28,806 bases of DNA from Pseudomonadota bacterium. Its GTDB lineage: Bacteria > Pseudomonadota > Gammaproteobacteria > Burkholderiales > Burkholderiaceae_F. Positions 1-8,108 of this stretch are shown here, piece after piece. The stretch is taken from NCBI GenBank assembly GCA_023443095.1, contig JAEZVV010000095.1, positions 1-28,806 on the forward strand. The letters are read 5' to 3'. The notes below the pieces were generated by a model, which had not been told where the DNA came from, made no database searches, and saw nothing but the letters and a program-made list of their open reading frames with translations. Every line of letters starts with the position of its first letter. The stretch's first letter is position 1. Position numbers and translations under genes: made by a program.

Positions 1-46
1 CCCGCGGTCCGGGGGGGGCCGGGGGGGGGGGGGGCACTTCGCTCAT
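1..46 (-). CDS. hemX: HemX, N-terminal fragment (partial, runs off left edge)
   Basis: Reading leftwards from an ATG at 46-44 gives M-S-E-V followed by a proline-rich run (PPPPPAPPGPR). It starts 20 bases after the hemD stop on the same strand. The product that usually follows hemD in betaproteobacteria is HemX, a membrane-anchored protein of the haem cluster whose short cytoplasmic N-terminus is often rich in Pro/Ala ahead of its single transmembrane helix. The poly-proline codons explain the G8 and G14 tracts at the window start. Only 15 codons are visible, no clear Shine-Dalgarno precedes the ATG, and the identity rests on position and composition, so the call is tentative. Confidence 0.5.
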   Translation of the reverse strand, partial: MSEVPPPPPAPPGPR

Positions 47-66
47 CGAAAAAGGCCGAGGCACCG

Positions 67-855
67 TCAAAGTGCGGAAGACGGCGCCGATTCTAGCTTG
101 GCGATCACCGCCTCATCCTCGGCCGCGACGAAGTCGACATCGGCAAAACCCGCTTCAAGCAGGCGCTGCCGAATCCGCGAGTGGATCACCAGGCAACGCC
201 CGCGCTGCGCCCATTCGAGCGCGCCGGTCACGCCGGCGAGTGCTTCCACCAGGACGTCGACCGCTTCGCTGCTGGTGACCAGGATCTGCGGCGGCAGGCC
301 GCTCAGGGAATGTGCCAGTTGCTCGCGTTCGGCATCGCTCAGGGCCAGCGGCAGACGGCGGTAGACCGCAAGGCGCTCGACCTCGACCCCGGCTGCCGCG
401 AGCTGCTGACTCAGCCATTCGCGGCCGTGTTCAGCGCGGGCGATCAGGACCTTGTGCGGCAGGCCGCGTTCGACCAGGACTTGCCACAAGGCTTCGGAAC
501 CGGATTCGATCGCTTCGGGCGGCGGCTCGACCACCTCGACCGCTGGGCCGAACGCGGCACGCGCCGCCTCGGCCGTGCCGGCGCCGACGGCAGCGATCGC
601 CACTCCGACGGGCCAGTTCGGCAGCAACGCGGCGCAGGCCGCGACGGCAGCCGGACTGACCAGAAGCACGAGCGGGACATCTGCGAGCGCGGACAGGCGC
701 GAGCGGACCGCGTCTTCGTCGGGCGCGGGGGCAATCTCAAAAGCCGGCCACCAGCGCACGTCGAAACCGGCCGCCACCAAGCGCGCCGTCAGCCGGCGCC
801 CCGCCTCGGCCGGGCGGGTGACGATGACCGGGGCGCGCAAGGGAAGCGGCGTCAC
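67..855 (-). CDS. hemD: Uroporphyrinogen-III synthase
   Basis: HemD closes hydroxymethylbilane with inversion of ring D to give uroporphyrinogen III, in the cytoplasm, the step after HemC. The 262-residue length fits the family (about 245-265). The N-terminus (PVIVTRPAEAGRRL) carries the family's characteristic VTRP start, and the C-terminal half has ILVTSSEAVDVL, the conserved T-S-S/N segment. Sequence conservation in HemD is low, so the call also leans on position. The start is GTG at 855-853, overlapping the hemC stop in a GTGA arrangement. Open reading extends further upstream in this frame but inside hemC, which is not biologically sensible. The pair is probably translationally coupled, with hemX following 20 bp later. 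Confidence 0.93.
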   Translation of the reverse strand: MTPLPLRAPVIVTRPAEAGRRLTARLVAAGFDVRWWPAFEIAPAPDEDAVRSRLSALADVPLVLLVSPAAVAACAALLPNWPVGVAIAAVGAGTAEAARAAFGPAVEVVEPPPEAIESGSEALWQVLVERGLPHKVLIARAEHGREWLSQQLAAAGVEVERLAVYRRLPLALSDAEREQLAHSLSGLPPQILVTSSEAVDVLVEALAGVTGALEWAQRGRCLVIHSRIRQRLLEAGFADVDFVAAEDEAVIAKLESAPSSAL

Positions 856-1781
856 TCCGCGATGGCGGCGAGCAGCTGGGGCGCGCCCAAGTCGTTGAGG
901 GCAGCCACCACCTCGGCGGCCAGCGTCTCGAGGTCGTCCCAGGCGCCGCGCACCTCGGCCTCGACGAACTCGCCGGTCTGGTGGTTGCCGACCAGGGCGC
1001 GCAGCCACATCACGCCGCTGTCGATTTCTGCGTAAGCCGCCAGCGGCACCTGGCACGAACCGCCGAGCGCGCGCGAGACCGCGCGTTCGGCCGCGGTGCA
1101 AGCGCGGGTGTGGGGGTCGTTCAAGACGGCAACAAAGGCCGCCATCGCCGGGTCGTCGGCGCGGATCTCGATGCCGAGCGCGCCCTGGCCGGGCGAGGGC
1201 AGCGAGATCTTGCTCGGGATCACCTGGCGGATGCGCTCGGCCAGACCGAGCCGCTTCAGGCCGGCGGCGGCCATCACGAGGGCGTCGAAGTCGCCGCGGT
1301 CGAGCTTGGCGAGGCGGGTGCCGACGTTGCCGCGGATCGATTCGATCGCCAGGTGCGGGTAGCGGGCGCGGATCATCAGCTCGCGGCGAAGGCTGGCGGT
1401 GCCGACCTTAGCGCCGGCCGGCATGTCGTCAAGGCTGGCGTAGCGGGGGCTGACAAAAGCGTCGCGCGGGTCTTCGCGCAGCATCACCGCGCCCAGCAGG
1501 AACTCGGCCGGCAGGGTCATCGGCACGTCCTTGAGCGAATGCACCGCCATGTCGGCGCGGTGCTCGAGCATCGCGACCTCGAGCTCCTTGACGAACAGTC
1601 CCTTGCCGCCGACCTTCGACAGGGTGCGGTCAAGGATCTGGTCGCCGCGCGTGGTCATGCCGAGCAGTTCAACCGAGGTATTGGCATAACGTGCCGACAG
1701 CACGTCGCGGACGTATTCCGCCTGCCAGAGCGCGAGCGGGCTCTCGCGCGTTGCAATCACACAGCGTGAGGGCACGGCCAT
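852..1781 (-). CDS. hemC: Hydroxymethylbilane synthase (porphobilinogen deaminase)
   Basis: HemC polymerises four porphobilinogen units into hydroxymethylbilane on a covalently bound dipyrromethane cofactor. At 309 residues it has the normal bacterial length. Visible family features are the N-terminal ATRESPLALWQ block (residues 10-20), the HSLKDVP motif with catalytic Asp85, the Arg-rich substrate-binding stretch around 131-139 (SLRRELMIR), LPSPGQGALGIE at 194-205, and GGSCQVPL with cofactor-attachment Cys243. The ATG start is preceded by AGAGAG about six bases upstream. It is the first gene of a minus-strand hemC-hemD-hemX operon, divergent from ppc. Confidence 0.98.
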   Translation of the reverse strand: MAVPSRCVIATRESPLALWQAEYVRDVLSARYANTSVELLGMTTRGDQILDRTLSKVGGKGLFVKELEVAMLEHRADMAVHSLKDVPMTLPAEFLLGAVMLREDPRDAFVSPRYASLDDMPAGAKVGTASLRRELMIRARYPHLAIESIRGNVGTRLAKLDRGDFDALVMAAAGLKRLGLAERIRQVIPSKISLPSPGQGALGIEIRADDPAMAAFVAVLNDPHTRACTAAERAVSRALGGSCQVPLAAYAEIDSGVMWLRALVGNHQTGEFVEAEVRGAWDDLETLAAEVVAALNDLGAPQLLAAIAE

Positions 1782-1875
1782 GGCAACTCTCTAGGGAAAA
1801 TAGGGTAGGGAATTTGGCGGGGAGTCTAGCATCGAGGGTGTTTGCCCCTTGTTCGCAACGCCGCTGGCTTTCCCC
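1782..1875. promoter_or_regulatory. Divergent hemC / ppc intergenic region
   Basis: This 94-bp gap separates divergently transcribed hemC (minus) and ppc (plus), so both promoters must lie here or within the gene ends. It is locally AT-richer around 1793-1815. I see no convincing paired -35/-10 for either direction and no clear operator. A GAGGG element at 1834-1838 would suit the alternative TTG start of ppc at 1849. Confidence 0.5.
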
Positions 1876-4569
1876 ATGAACGCTCCCGCCCCCCACCTCC
1901 TGCGCGACGACATCCGTCTGCTCGGCCGCCTGCTGGGCGACACCCTCAAGACCCACGAAGGCGAGACCTTGTTCGACGCAGTCGAAGCAATCCGCCAGGA
2001 CTCGACCGCCCTGGCGCGCGAGGAGACCGATCCGGCGATCGCGCGCCAGCTCGAAGCCCGCCTTACCCGGCTCTCGCGCGACCAGACCATCGCCGTGGTA
2101 CGGGCCTTCAGTTATTTCTCGCATCTGGCCAACATCGCCGAGGACGGCCAGCTGATCCGCAGCCAGAGCCAGGAAGCCGGGCCGCTCGCGCGAGTTCTCA
2201 AGGAGCTGAGTCGCGAACGCATGACCGAACTGCTGCGCCATGCCTGCTTGATGCCGGTGCTCACCGCCCACCCGACCGAAGTGCGGCGCAAGAGCGTCCT
2301 TGATGCCGAACGCGACATCGCCCGCCTGCTCGAAGCCCGCCACCGCGAGCCCGAGCGCAGCACCGACCTCGAGGAGGATCTGCTCGCCACCATCGAGACC
2401 CTGTGGGCTACCCGGATGTTGCGGCCGGCCAAGCTGACGGTGGCCGACGAGATCGAAAACGCGCTGACCTACTGGCGATCGACCTTCCTGACGGAGCTGC
2501 CAGCGCTGCATACCCGCCTGGCAGCGCAGCTGCCCGCCGCCGAGCTGCCGAGTTTCATGCGCCTGGGCAGCTGGATCGGCGGCGACCGCGACGGCCACCC
2601 GCACGTCAGCGCCGACACCATGCAAGCGGCGCTCGCCGCGCAGGCGAACGTCGTGTTCGAGTTTTACGCCGAGGCGGTGCATGCCCTGGGCGCCGAGCTG
2701 TCGCTGTCGCAGCTGCTGGCTCCGGCTTCGCCGGCGCTGCTCGAACTCGCCGCCGCCAGCCCCGACCGTTCGCCGCAGCGCGCCGACGAGCCCTACCGCC
2801 GCGCGCTGACCGGCGTCTACGCCCGCCTGATCGCCACCGCCAAGAACCTCGGACTGGGCTTCAATGGGCGGGCACCGATCGGCGCCGCGCCGCCCTACGC
2901 CCGCTGCGAGGACTTCGCCGCCGATCTTTCGACCGTGGCCGATTCGCTCGCCGCCCACCACAGCGCCCGGATCGCCCGCCTCAGACTTGCGCCGCTGCAA
3001 CGCGCGGTCGACGTGTTCGGTTTCCACGGCGCCACGCTCGACCTGCGCCAGAGCTCGGACGTCTTCGAAGCCGTGGTCGCCGAAATCCTCGCCTGCGCCG
3101 AGGTCTGCCCTGACTACCGCCGGCTCGACGAGGCCGCCCGCGTCGCGCTGCTGTCGATCGAACTCGAACACGCCCGGCCGCTGGTATCGCGCCACCTCGA
3201 ATATTCGGAGCTGGCCCGGCGCGAACTCGCGGTGTTCGAGGCGGCGCGGCAGCTGCGGGTCGCCTTCGGCGAACGGGCGATCGACAAACACATCGCCTCG
3301 CATACCGAGACCTTGTCCGACCTGCTCGAAGTCGCGCTGCTGCAGAAGGAATGCGGCCTGGTCGGCCCCCGTGCCCTGATGGTGGTACCGCTTTTCGAAA
3401 CCATCGAAGACCTGGAGCGCGCGCCGGCGATCATGAGCAAGTTCTTCGCCCACCCGGCTCTGCGCCGGCTGATGCCGACCGCCGCCGGCCTTGCCCCCCT
3501 GCAGGAGGTGATGCTGGGTTATTCCGACAGCAACAAGGACGGCGGCTTCCTGGCGAGCCACTGGCAGCTCTACCAAAGCACCCGCGCCCTGGTGCGCTTG
3601 GCCGAGCAGAACGGCGTTCGCTTGCGGCTGTTCCACGGCCGCGGCGGCTCGGTCGGCCGTGGCGGCGGCCCCAGCGCCGAAGCCATCCTGGCTCAGCCCA
3701 CCGGCAGCGTCCAGGGCCAGCTGCGCCTGACCGAGCAGGGCGAGATCATCTCGGCCAAATACGCCGACCCTCGCATCGGCCGCCGCAACCTGGAGCTGCT
3801 TGCCGCCGCATTCATCGAAGCCAGCCTCGCCCCGGCCACCCAGCGCGAGCAATACGCGGACTTCGAAGCGGCCATGGCCGAGATCGCGGCCTTCGCCCAC
3901 GCCGCCTACCGCGACCTGGTCTACGGCACCGAAGGCTTTGCCGACTACTTCTTTTCCGCCACGCCGATTGCCGAAATCATGGAGCTCAACATCGGCAGCC
4001 GCCCGGCTTCACGCAAGGCGACCGGCCGCATCGAAGACCTGCGCGCGATCCCCTGGGTTTTCAGCTGGGGCCAGTGCCGGCTGCTGCTGCCGGGCTGGTA
4101 CGGCGTAGGCAGCGGCATCGAGGCCTGGCTCGCCGCTGCCGGCTCGCCCGCGGCGCGGCGCGAGCGGCTGCAGTCGCTGCAGACGATGGCGGCCGAGTGG
4201 CCGTTTTTCCGTTCGCTGCTCTCGAACATGGAGATGGTGCTGGCCAAGACCGATCTGGCGATCGGCGCGCGTTACGCTCAGCTGGCGCACGACCCCGTCA
4301 GCGGCAAGGCGATCTTCGAGCGCATCCGCGCCGAGTGGGAACTGTCCTGCCGCCATCTGCTGGCGATCACGGGCCAGCGCCAGCTGCTTGATTCGCAACC
4401 CGCTCTGGCGGCAGCGCTCAAGCACCGTCTGCCCTACGTCGATCCGCTCAACCACCTGCAGGTCGAGCTGATCCGGCGCCACCGCGAAGGCAATACTGAC
4501 GAACGCATCAAGCGCGGCATTCATTTATCGATCAACGGCATCTCGGCCGGACTGCGCAACACCGGCTGA
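1876..4569 (+). CDS. ppc: Phosphoenolpyruvate carboxylase
   Basis: PEPC carboxylates phosphoenolpyruvate with bicarbonate to oxaloacetate, the anaplerotic input to the TCA cycle. The protein is 897 residues from the ATG at 1876 (E. coli 883). All signature blocks are present: VLTAHPTE with the catalytic His132, the SWIGGDRDGHPHV block, GYSDSNKDGG (548-557, Lys554), the mobile glycine-rich loop FHGRGGSVGRGGGP (586-599), and the conserved C-terminus ending in NTG. A TTG at 1849 preceded by GAGGG would add nine residues, so the exact start is uncertain; the ATG itself has a poor ribosome-binding site. ppc lies divergent from hemC, an order common in betaproteobacteria, and converges on the catalase gene. 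Confidence 0.98.
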   Translation: MNAPAPHLLRDDIRLLGRLLGDTLKTHEGETLFDAVEAIRQDSTALAREETDPAIARQLEARLTRLSRDQTIAVVRAFSYFSHLANIAEDGQLIRSQSQEAGPLARVLKELSRERMTELLRHACLMPVLTAHPTEVRRKSVLDAERDIARLLEARHREPERSTDLEEDLLATIETLWATRMLRPAKLTVADEIENALTYWRSTFLTELPALHTRLAAQLPAAELPSFMRLGSWIGGDRDGHPHVSADTMQAALAAQANVVFEFYAEAVHALGAELSLSQLLAPASPALLELAAASPDRSPQRADEPYRRALTGVYARLIATAKNLGLGFNGRAPIGAAPPYARCEDFAADLSTVADSLAAHHSARIARLRLAPLQRAVDVFGFHGATLDLRQSSDVFEAVVAEILACAEVCPDYRRLDEAARVALLSIELEHARPLVSRHLEYSELARRELAVFEAARQLRVAFGERAIDKHIASHTETLSDLLEVALLQKECGLVGPRALMVVPLFETIEDLERAPAIMSKFFAHPALRRLMPTAAGLAPLQEVMLGYSDSNKDGGFLASHWQLYQSTRALVRLAEQNGVRLRLFHGRGGSVGRGGGPSAEAILAQPTGSVQGQLRLTEQGEIISAKYADPRIGRRNLELLAAAFIEASLAPATQREQYADFEAAMAEIAAFAHAAYRDLVYGTEGFADYFFSATPIAEIMELNIGSRPASRKATGRIEDLRAIPWVFSWGQCRLLLPGWYGVGSGIEAWLAAAGSPAARRERLQSLQTMAAEWPFFRSLLSNMEMVLAKTDLAIGARYAQLAHDPVSGKAIFERIRAEWELSCRHLLAITGQRQLLDSQPALAAALKHRLPYVDPLNHLQVELIRRHREGNTDERIKRGIHLSINGISAGLRNTG

Positions 4570-4583
4570 AACGCGATCAACGC

Positions 4584-4610
4584 GCGGCGGGCGGGGAAAC
4601 CGCCCGCCGC
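4584..4610. terminator. Perfect hairpin between convergent ppc and catalase genes
   Basis: An 11-bp perfect stem (GCGGCGGGCGG / CCGCCCGCCGC) with a 5-base GGAAA loop lies 14 bases after the ppc stop and 6 bases from the catalase stop. Neither side has a run of Ts, so it is a likely bidirectional end or RNA 3'-stabiliser rather than a textbook intrinsic terminator. Confidence 0.6.
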
Positions 4611-4616
4611 TTGCCC

Positions 4617-6065
4617 TTACCGGCCCAGCGCCTTCCTCACGCCGGCGCCATACGCCGGGTCGACTCGGTCAAAAAGCGCAAGCTGGCGCTCGACGATGAC
4701 ATCCGGCACCCCGGCCATGGCGGCTGCGATGTTGCCGAACAGGCGCTGCTGCTGCGCGGCGTCGAACAAGCGGAACAAGGCCCGCGGCTGGCTGAAGTCG
4801 TCGTTGCCTTCGCGGTGGTTGTAGCGGTCGGCGTCACCGCAGATCCGCAGCGGCGGCTCGCGGAACTCGGGCGCCTGCTGCGGTCCCTTGAAGGAATTGG
4901 GCTCGTAATAAGCGTCCGCGTTCGGGAAGTTCGGCGTGAACCGCATCGCACCGTCCTTGTGGTAGTGGTGCACCGGGCACTTGGGCGCGTTGACCGGCAG
5001 GGCTTCGTAATGCGTGCCGATGCGGTAGCGGTGAGCGTCGGCGTAACTGAAGATGCGCGCCTGCAGCATCTTGTCGGGCGAAAAACCGATGCCCGGCACG
5101 ACGTTGCTCGGCGAAAAAGCCGCCTGTTCGATCTCGGCGAAGTAGTTGTCCGCGTTGCGGTTCAGCTCCAGCACGCCGACCTCGATCAGCGGGTAGTCGC
5201 CATGCGGCCAGACCTTGGTCAGGTCAAAGGGGTTGTAGGGCGTCTTCTCGGCCTCGAGCTCGGGCATCACCTGCACATACATCGTCCAGCGCGGGAACTC
5301 GCCACGATCGATCGCGCCGAACAAGTCCTCCTGGGTCGATTCCCGCGTACGACCGACCACGTCGGCGGCCTCGGCATTGGTCCAGTGGCGATGACCTTGC
5401 TGGGTCTTGAAGTGGAACTTGATCCAGAAGCGCTCGCCCGCCGTGTTCCAGAAGCTGTAGGTGTGAGAGCCGTAACCGTTGATGTGACGCACGTCGGTGG
5501 GCAGGCCGCGGTCGGAGAACAGCGTGGTGATCTGGTGCAGGCTTTCGGGCGACAAGCTCCAGAAGTCCCACATCGCGGTGGGCGAACGCAGGTTGGTCTG
5601 CGGGTGGCGCTTTTGGGTGTGGATGAAGTCGGGGAACTTGAGCGGATCGCGGATGAAGAAGACCGGCGTGTTGTTGCCGACCAGGTCCCAGTTGCCCTCC
5701 TCCGTATAAAACTTCAGGGCAAAGCCGCGCACGTCGCGCTCGGCGTCGGCCGCCCCCGCTTCACCCGCGACGGTCGAGAAACGCGCGAGCATCGGCACTT
5801 GCTTGCCGACCTCGGCAAAAACCTTGGCACGGGTGTAGCGACTGATGTCGTGGGTGATGGTGAGCGTGCCAAAAGCGCCCCAACCCTTGGCATGCACCAC
5901 GCGCTCGGGAATGCGCTCGCGGTTCTGGTGCGCCAGCTTTTCGAGCAGTTGCCAGTCCTGCATCAGCACCGGGCCGCGCGCCCCGGCAGTAAGCGAGTTC
6001 TGGTTGTCGGCAACCGGGCAGCCGGCGCTGGTGGTCAGGATAGGGGGCGAATCTTGGTGGCTCAT
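4617..6065 (-). CDS. katA: Monofunctional haem catalase (small-subunit type)
   Basis: It converts hydrogen peroxide to water and oxygen. The 482 residues match small-subunit (clade 3-like) catalases and lack the C-terminal flavodoxin-like domain of large catalases. Catalytic His58 lies in ERVVHAKGWGAFG, Asn131 in WDLVGNNTPVFF, and the proximal haem-ligand tyrosine Tyr341 in RIFSYADAHR. FSTVAGEAGAADAERDVRG and the NADPH-region HFKTQQGHRHW block are also typical. There is no signal peptide, so it should be cytoplasmic. The ATG has a good Shine-Dalgarno (AGAGGA, six bases upstream). It sits alone between ppc and algR. The symbol katA is used generically; orthology to a particular KatA/KatB was not tested. 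Confidence 0.97.
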   Translation of the reverse strand: MSHQDSPPILTTSAGCPVADNQNSLTAGARGPVLMQDWQLLEKLAHQNRERIPERVVHAKGWGAFGTLTITHDISRYTRAKVFAEVGKQVPMLARFSTVAGEAGAADAERDVRGFALKFYTEEGNWDLVGNNTPVFFIRDPLKFPDFIHTQKRHPQTNLRSPTAMWDFWSLSPESLHQITTLFSDRGLPTDVRHINGYGSHTYSFWNTAGERFWIKFHFKTQQGHRHWTNAEAADVVGRTRESTQEDLFGAIDRGEFPRWTMYVQVMPELEAEKTPYNPFDLTKVWPHGDYPLIEVGVLELNRNADNYFAEIEQAAFSPSNVVPGIGFSPDKMLQARIFSYADAHRYRIGTHYEALPVNAPKCPVHHYHKDGAMRFTPNFPNADAYYEPNSFKGPQQAPEFREPPLRICGDADRYNHREGNDDFSQPRALFRLFDAAQQQRLFGNIAAAMAGVPDVIVERQLALFDRVDPAYGAGVRKALGR

Positions 6066-6142
6066 GGCAGTCCTCTAAATTGGCGACCCGGTGAGGTCGC
6101 ATGGCAAGGACTGTAGAAAAGCCAGCCGGGTGCGGTCCAATA

Positions 6143-6159
6143 CCGCTTTTCTCTAGCGG
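6143..6159. promoter_or_regulatory. Short inverted repeat upstream of the catalase gene (possible operator)
   Basis: CCGCT (6143-6147) and AGCGG (6155-6159) are separated by seven bases, about 80 bp upstream of the catalase start and beyond the algR terminator hairpin. It could be an operator, but it does not match the ATAG-N7-CTAT pattern expected of OxyR, and five-base arms can occur by chance. Confidence 0.2.
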
Positions 6160-6181
6160 CGATCGACTGAGTTTATGAGGC

Positions 6182-6219
6182 CCGGTCGCGATCCCAGCTG
6201 CACCCGGGATCGCGACCGG
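6182..6219 (-). terminator. Long perfect hairpin behind algR
   Basis: A 14-bp perfect stem (CCGGTCGCGATCCC / GGGATCGCGACCGG) with a 10-base loop begins seven bases after the algR stop on the minus strand. No T-run follows on that strand. It probably separates algZ-algR transcription from the downstream, same-strand catalase gene. Confidence 0.6.
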
Positions 6220-6226
6220 TGCGGTC

Positions 6227-6994
6227 TCAGGGCTTGGTCGACGCCTTCACGCTCGCCCACTGCCGGCGCGAAATCGGCAGGCGCTCGGGCAGGTCGCGCA
6301 GGATCACTTCCCAGTGACCTTCGCCGCCCTCGCCCTCCTCGCTCGCCTTGACGCGCTGGAAGCCCTCGATCGCAGCCTTGGCCACCAGAGCGTTGCGATG
6401 GATGCGGACAAAACGCTCGCCGAACTCGGTTTCCAGCGCGGTCAGCGATTCCTCGGTGAGGTACTCGCGCTGCGCGGTGCGGATCGTCACGTATTTGAGT
6501 TCGGCCCGCAGGTAGATCACCTCGTCGATCGGCACCAGGATCATGCGCCCGCGCTCGCTCACCGTCAGGTGGGTGCGCACCGAACCCACCACGCGCGCCA
6601 TCTGTTCGATCTTGGGCTCGTGGGTGTGCAGGCGTTGCGCGCGTTCGAGCGAGGCGACCAGGCGATCGGCCCGCACCGGTTTCATCAGGTAGTCGATCGC
6701 GTGGACCTCGAAGGCCTCGAGCGCGCGGTCGTCGTGGGCGGTGATGAAAATCAGCGCCGGCGGGTGCTGGCGCTGCGCCAGGTGGCGCGCCGCCTCGATC
6801 CCGTCCATGACCGGCATGTTGATGTCCAGCAGGACCACGTCGGGACGCAGGCGGTCGACCGCGTCGAGCGCCTTCAAACCGTTGTCGACTTCGCCCACGA
6901 CTTCGTGCGGCAAGCGCTCCGCACTATCGGCCAGAACTTGCAGCAGGCGGGCCCGGGCTGGCGGTTCGTCATCCACAATCAAAATTTTCAGCAT
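6227..6994 (-). CDS. algR: LytTR-family response regulator (AlgR-type)
   Basis: The 255-residue response regulator has an N-terminal receiver domain: acidic pair Asp8-Asp9, phospho-acceptor Asp57 in VVLLDINMPVMDG, and the conserved Lys in DYLMKPVRA. A C-terminal LytTR DNA-binding domain spans roughly 150-250 (VIYLRAELKYVTIRT, FVRIHRNALVA). AlgR proteins bind DNA as phosphorylation-tuned transcription factors; in Pseudomonas they control twitching motility and alginate. The start is well fixed by GAGGAGG directly after the algZ stop, so the two genes are co-transcribed with a 9-base gap. The target genes here are unknown; alginate genes are not in the window. Confidence 0.93.
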   Translation of the reverse strand: MLKILIVDDEPPARARLLQVLADSAERLPHEVVGEVDNGLKALDAVDRLRPDVVLLDINMPVMDGIEAARHLAQRQHPPALIFITAHDDRALEAFEVHAIDYLMKPVRADRLVASLERAQRLHTHEPKIEQMARVVGSVRTHLTVSERGRMILVPIDEVIYLRAELKYVTIRTAQREYLTEESLTALETEFGERFVRIHRNALVAKAAIEGFQRVKASEEGEGGEGHWEVILRDLPERLPISRRQWASVKASTKP

Positions 6995-7003
6995 CGCGCC
7001 TCC

Positions 7004-8044
7004 TCAGCTTCCACGCTCGACCGGAAGCACCATCTTCAACTCGAAGCGGTTGCCGCGCACATGGGTCTCCAGTTGCGCTTCGAGATCGTAGATGAGCGCC
7101 AGTCGCCCACGGATATTGTTCAGTCCCATCTGGTTGCCTTCGCGCTCGGGGCGATCGGGCGCGATCGGATTGCTCACCGCGATCTCCAGCCGGAAGCCGT
7201 GCTGACGGATCGCGACCTCGATCTCGCACACGCCGTCATAACGTTCGGCACCGTAGCGAACTGCATTTTCAATGATCGGCTGCAGCAGCAGCTGCGGCAC
7301 CTTGGCGTTGGGATGGTAGGCGCCAACCTTCCAGTCGACGCGCAATCGCTCACCAAGCCGGGTCTGCTCAATCTCGACATACGACTTGCACAGATCGATC
7401 TCGTCGGCCAGCGGCACCAGGCGGCGGGTGTCGGCCATCACGGCGCGGAACAACTCGGCGATCGCCTCCAGCATGCGTTCGGCCTTTTTCGGATCGGTGC
7501 GGACGATGGCCAGGACCGCGTTGAGACTGTTGAACAGAAAATGCGGGCGGATACGCGACTGCAGCGCCTGGAATCGGGCCTCGGCCACGGCCGGCGAAAA
7601 CGCCCGTTCCCTTAATTCAAGATAGTGCTGGGTGGCGGCTCCCGCCACCACGCCCAAGGCGCCGTTGGCCAGGACCGACCAGGCATCGGCTCCCAGGAGC
7701 TTGGCGCTTGCCGCCACCACCAGCCCCGGCGTCAGCCAGGCGATGGCGCGCTGCAGCGGCGCGCTCCATACCGGCAGCACGCGCCGCAGCAGGCACCACA
7801 GCAGCAAGGTCGCCGGCGCCCCCAGGGAAACCAGGATCGAAGCATTCAGAAAGTTCTCGAGCCATTCCCCCGGCGTCGCCACCCCTGCCGCGACGATCAG
7901 GGCCACCAGCACCAGCAGGGCCAGCAGCACCCGCAGCAGGACGCCGAGGTTGCAGCCATCGGGGATCAGTCGGCGGGGAACGGGCACGGCGGTATCGGAA
8001 CGAGAACCGGCACTAGGCCTGTTGGCGGGAAGAGCTTTGCTCAC
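7004..8044 (-). CDS. algZ: LytS/AlgZ-type sensor histidine kinase
   Basis: The 346-residue membrane kinase is of the His_kinase (PF06580) class. After a basic, disordered N-terminus there are about four hydrophobic segments (roughly 34-54, 68-86, 100-118, 124-138). The H-box follows, QSRIRPHFLFNSLNAV with His168, then the N-box LLLQPIIENAVRYG with Asn260 and a glycine-rich GLNNIRGRL segment near 308-316. It would autophosphorylate and pass phosphate to the adjacent AlgR. The start is GTG at 8044 with AGG four bases upstream. It lacks an obvious periplasmic sensing domain, so the signal is likely sensed in or near the membrane. The pair algZ-algR next to argH matches the arrangement in pseudomonads. 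Confidence 0.92.
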   Translation of the reverse strand: MSKALPANRPSAGSRSDTAVPVPRRLIPDGCNLGVLLRVLLALLVLVALIVAAGVATPGEWLENFLNASILVSLGAPATLLLWCLLRRVLPVWSAPLQRAIAWLTPGLVVAASAKLLGADAWSVLANGALGVVAGAATQHYLELRERAFSPAVAEARFQALQSRIRPHFLFNSLNAVLAIVRTDPKKAERMLEAIAELFRAVMADTRRLVPLADEIDLCKSYVEIEQTRLGERLRVDWKVGAYHPNAKVPQLLLQPIIENAVRYGAERYDGVCEIEVAIRQHGFRLEIAVSNPIAPDRPEREGNQMGLNNIRGRLALIYDLEAQLETHVRGNRFELKMVLPVERGS

Positions 8045-8108
8045 GAACCTATAAAATTTGGTCGATCCACTTTACCTCGCGCCAGAGGCGCGCACCTTGA
8101 AGGTCATT
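8045..8108. promoter_or_regulatory. Divergent algZ / argH promoter region
   Basis: This 64-bp gap has a short AT-rich patch (TATAAAATTT, 8050-8059) that is the best -10 candidate in either direction, though no good -35 is at 17 bp. A small hairpin (CGCGCC-AGA-GGCGCG) follows in the presumed argH leader, just ahead of the AAGG ribosome-binding site. Confidence 0.4.

Noticed and set aside
1..34. G-rich start read as a poly-G sequencing artefact or a contig-end artefact
   Set aside because: The run is in frame with an ATG at 46 on the minus strand, directly after hemD, and gives the proline-rich start expected of HemX. An exact tract-length error remains possible.
1669..3900. Very long open frame antisense to ppc
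   Set aside because: High-GC codon bias on the coding strand makes long antisense frames. ppc carries all catalytic motifs, while the antisense protein shows no recognisable family and is low in complexity (Gly, Arg, Gln, Ala).
6066..6226. OxyR site upstream of the catalase gene
   Set aside because: No tetranucleotide ATAG/CTAT array with proper spacing is present; only an isolated short inverted repeat was found.
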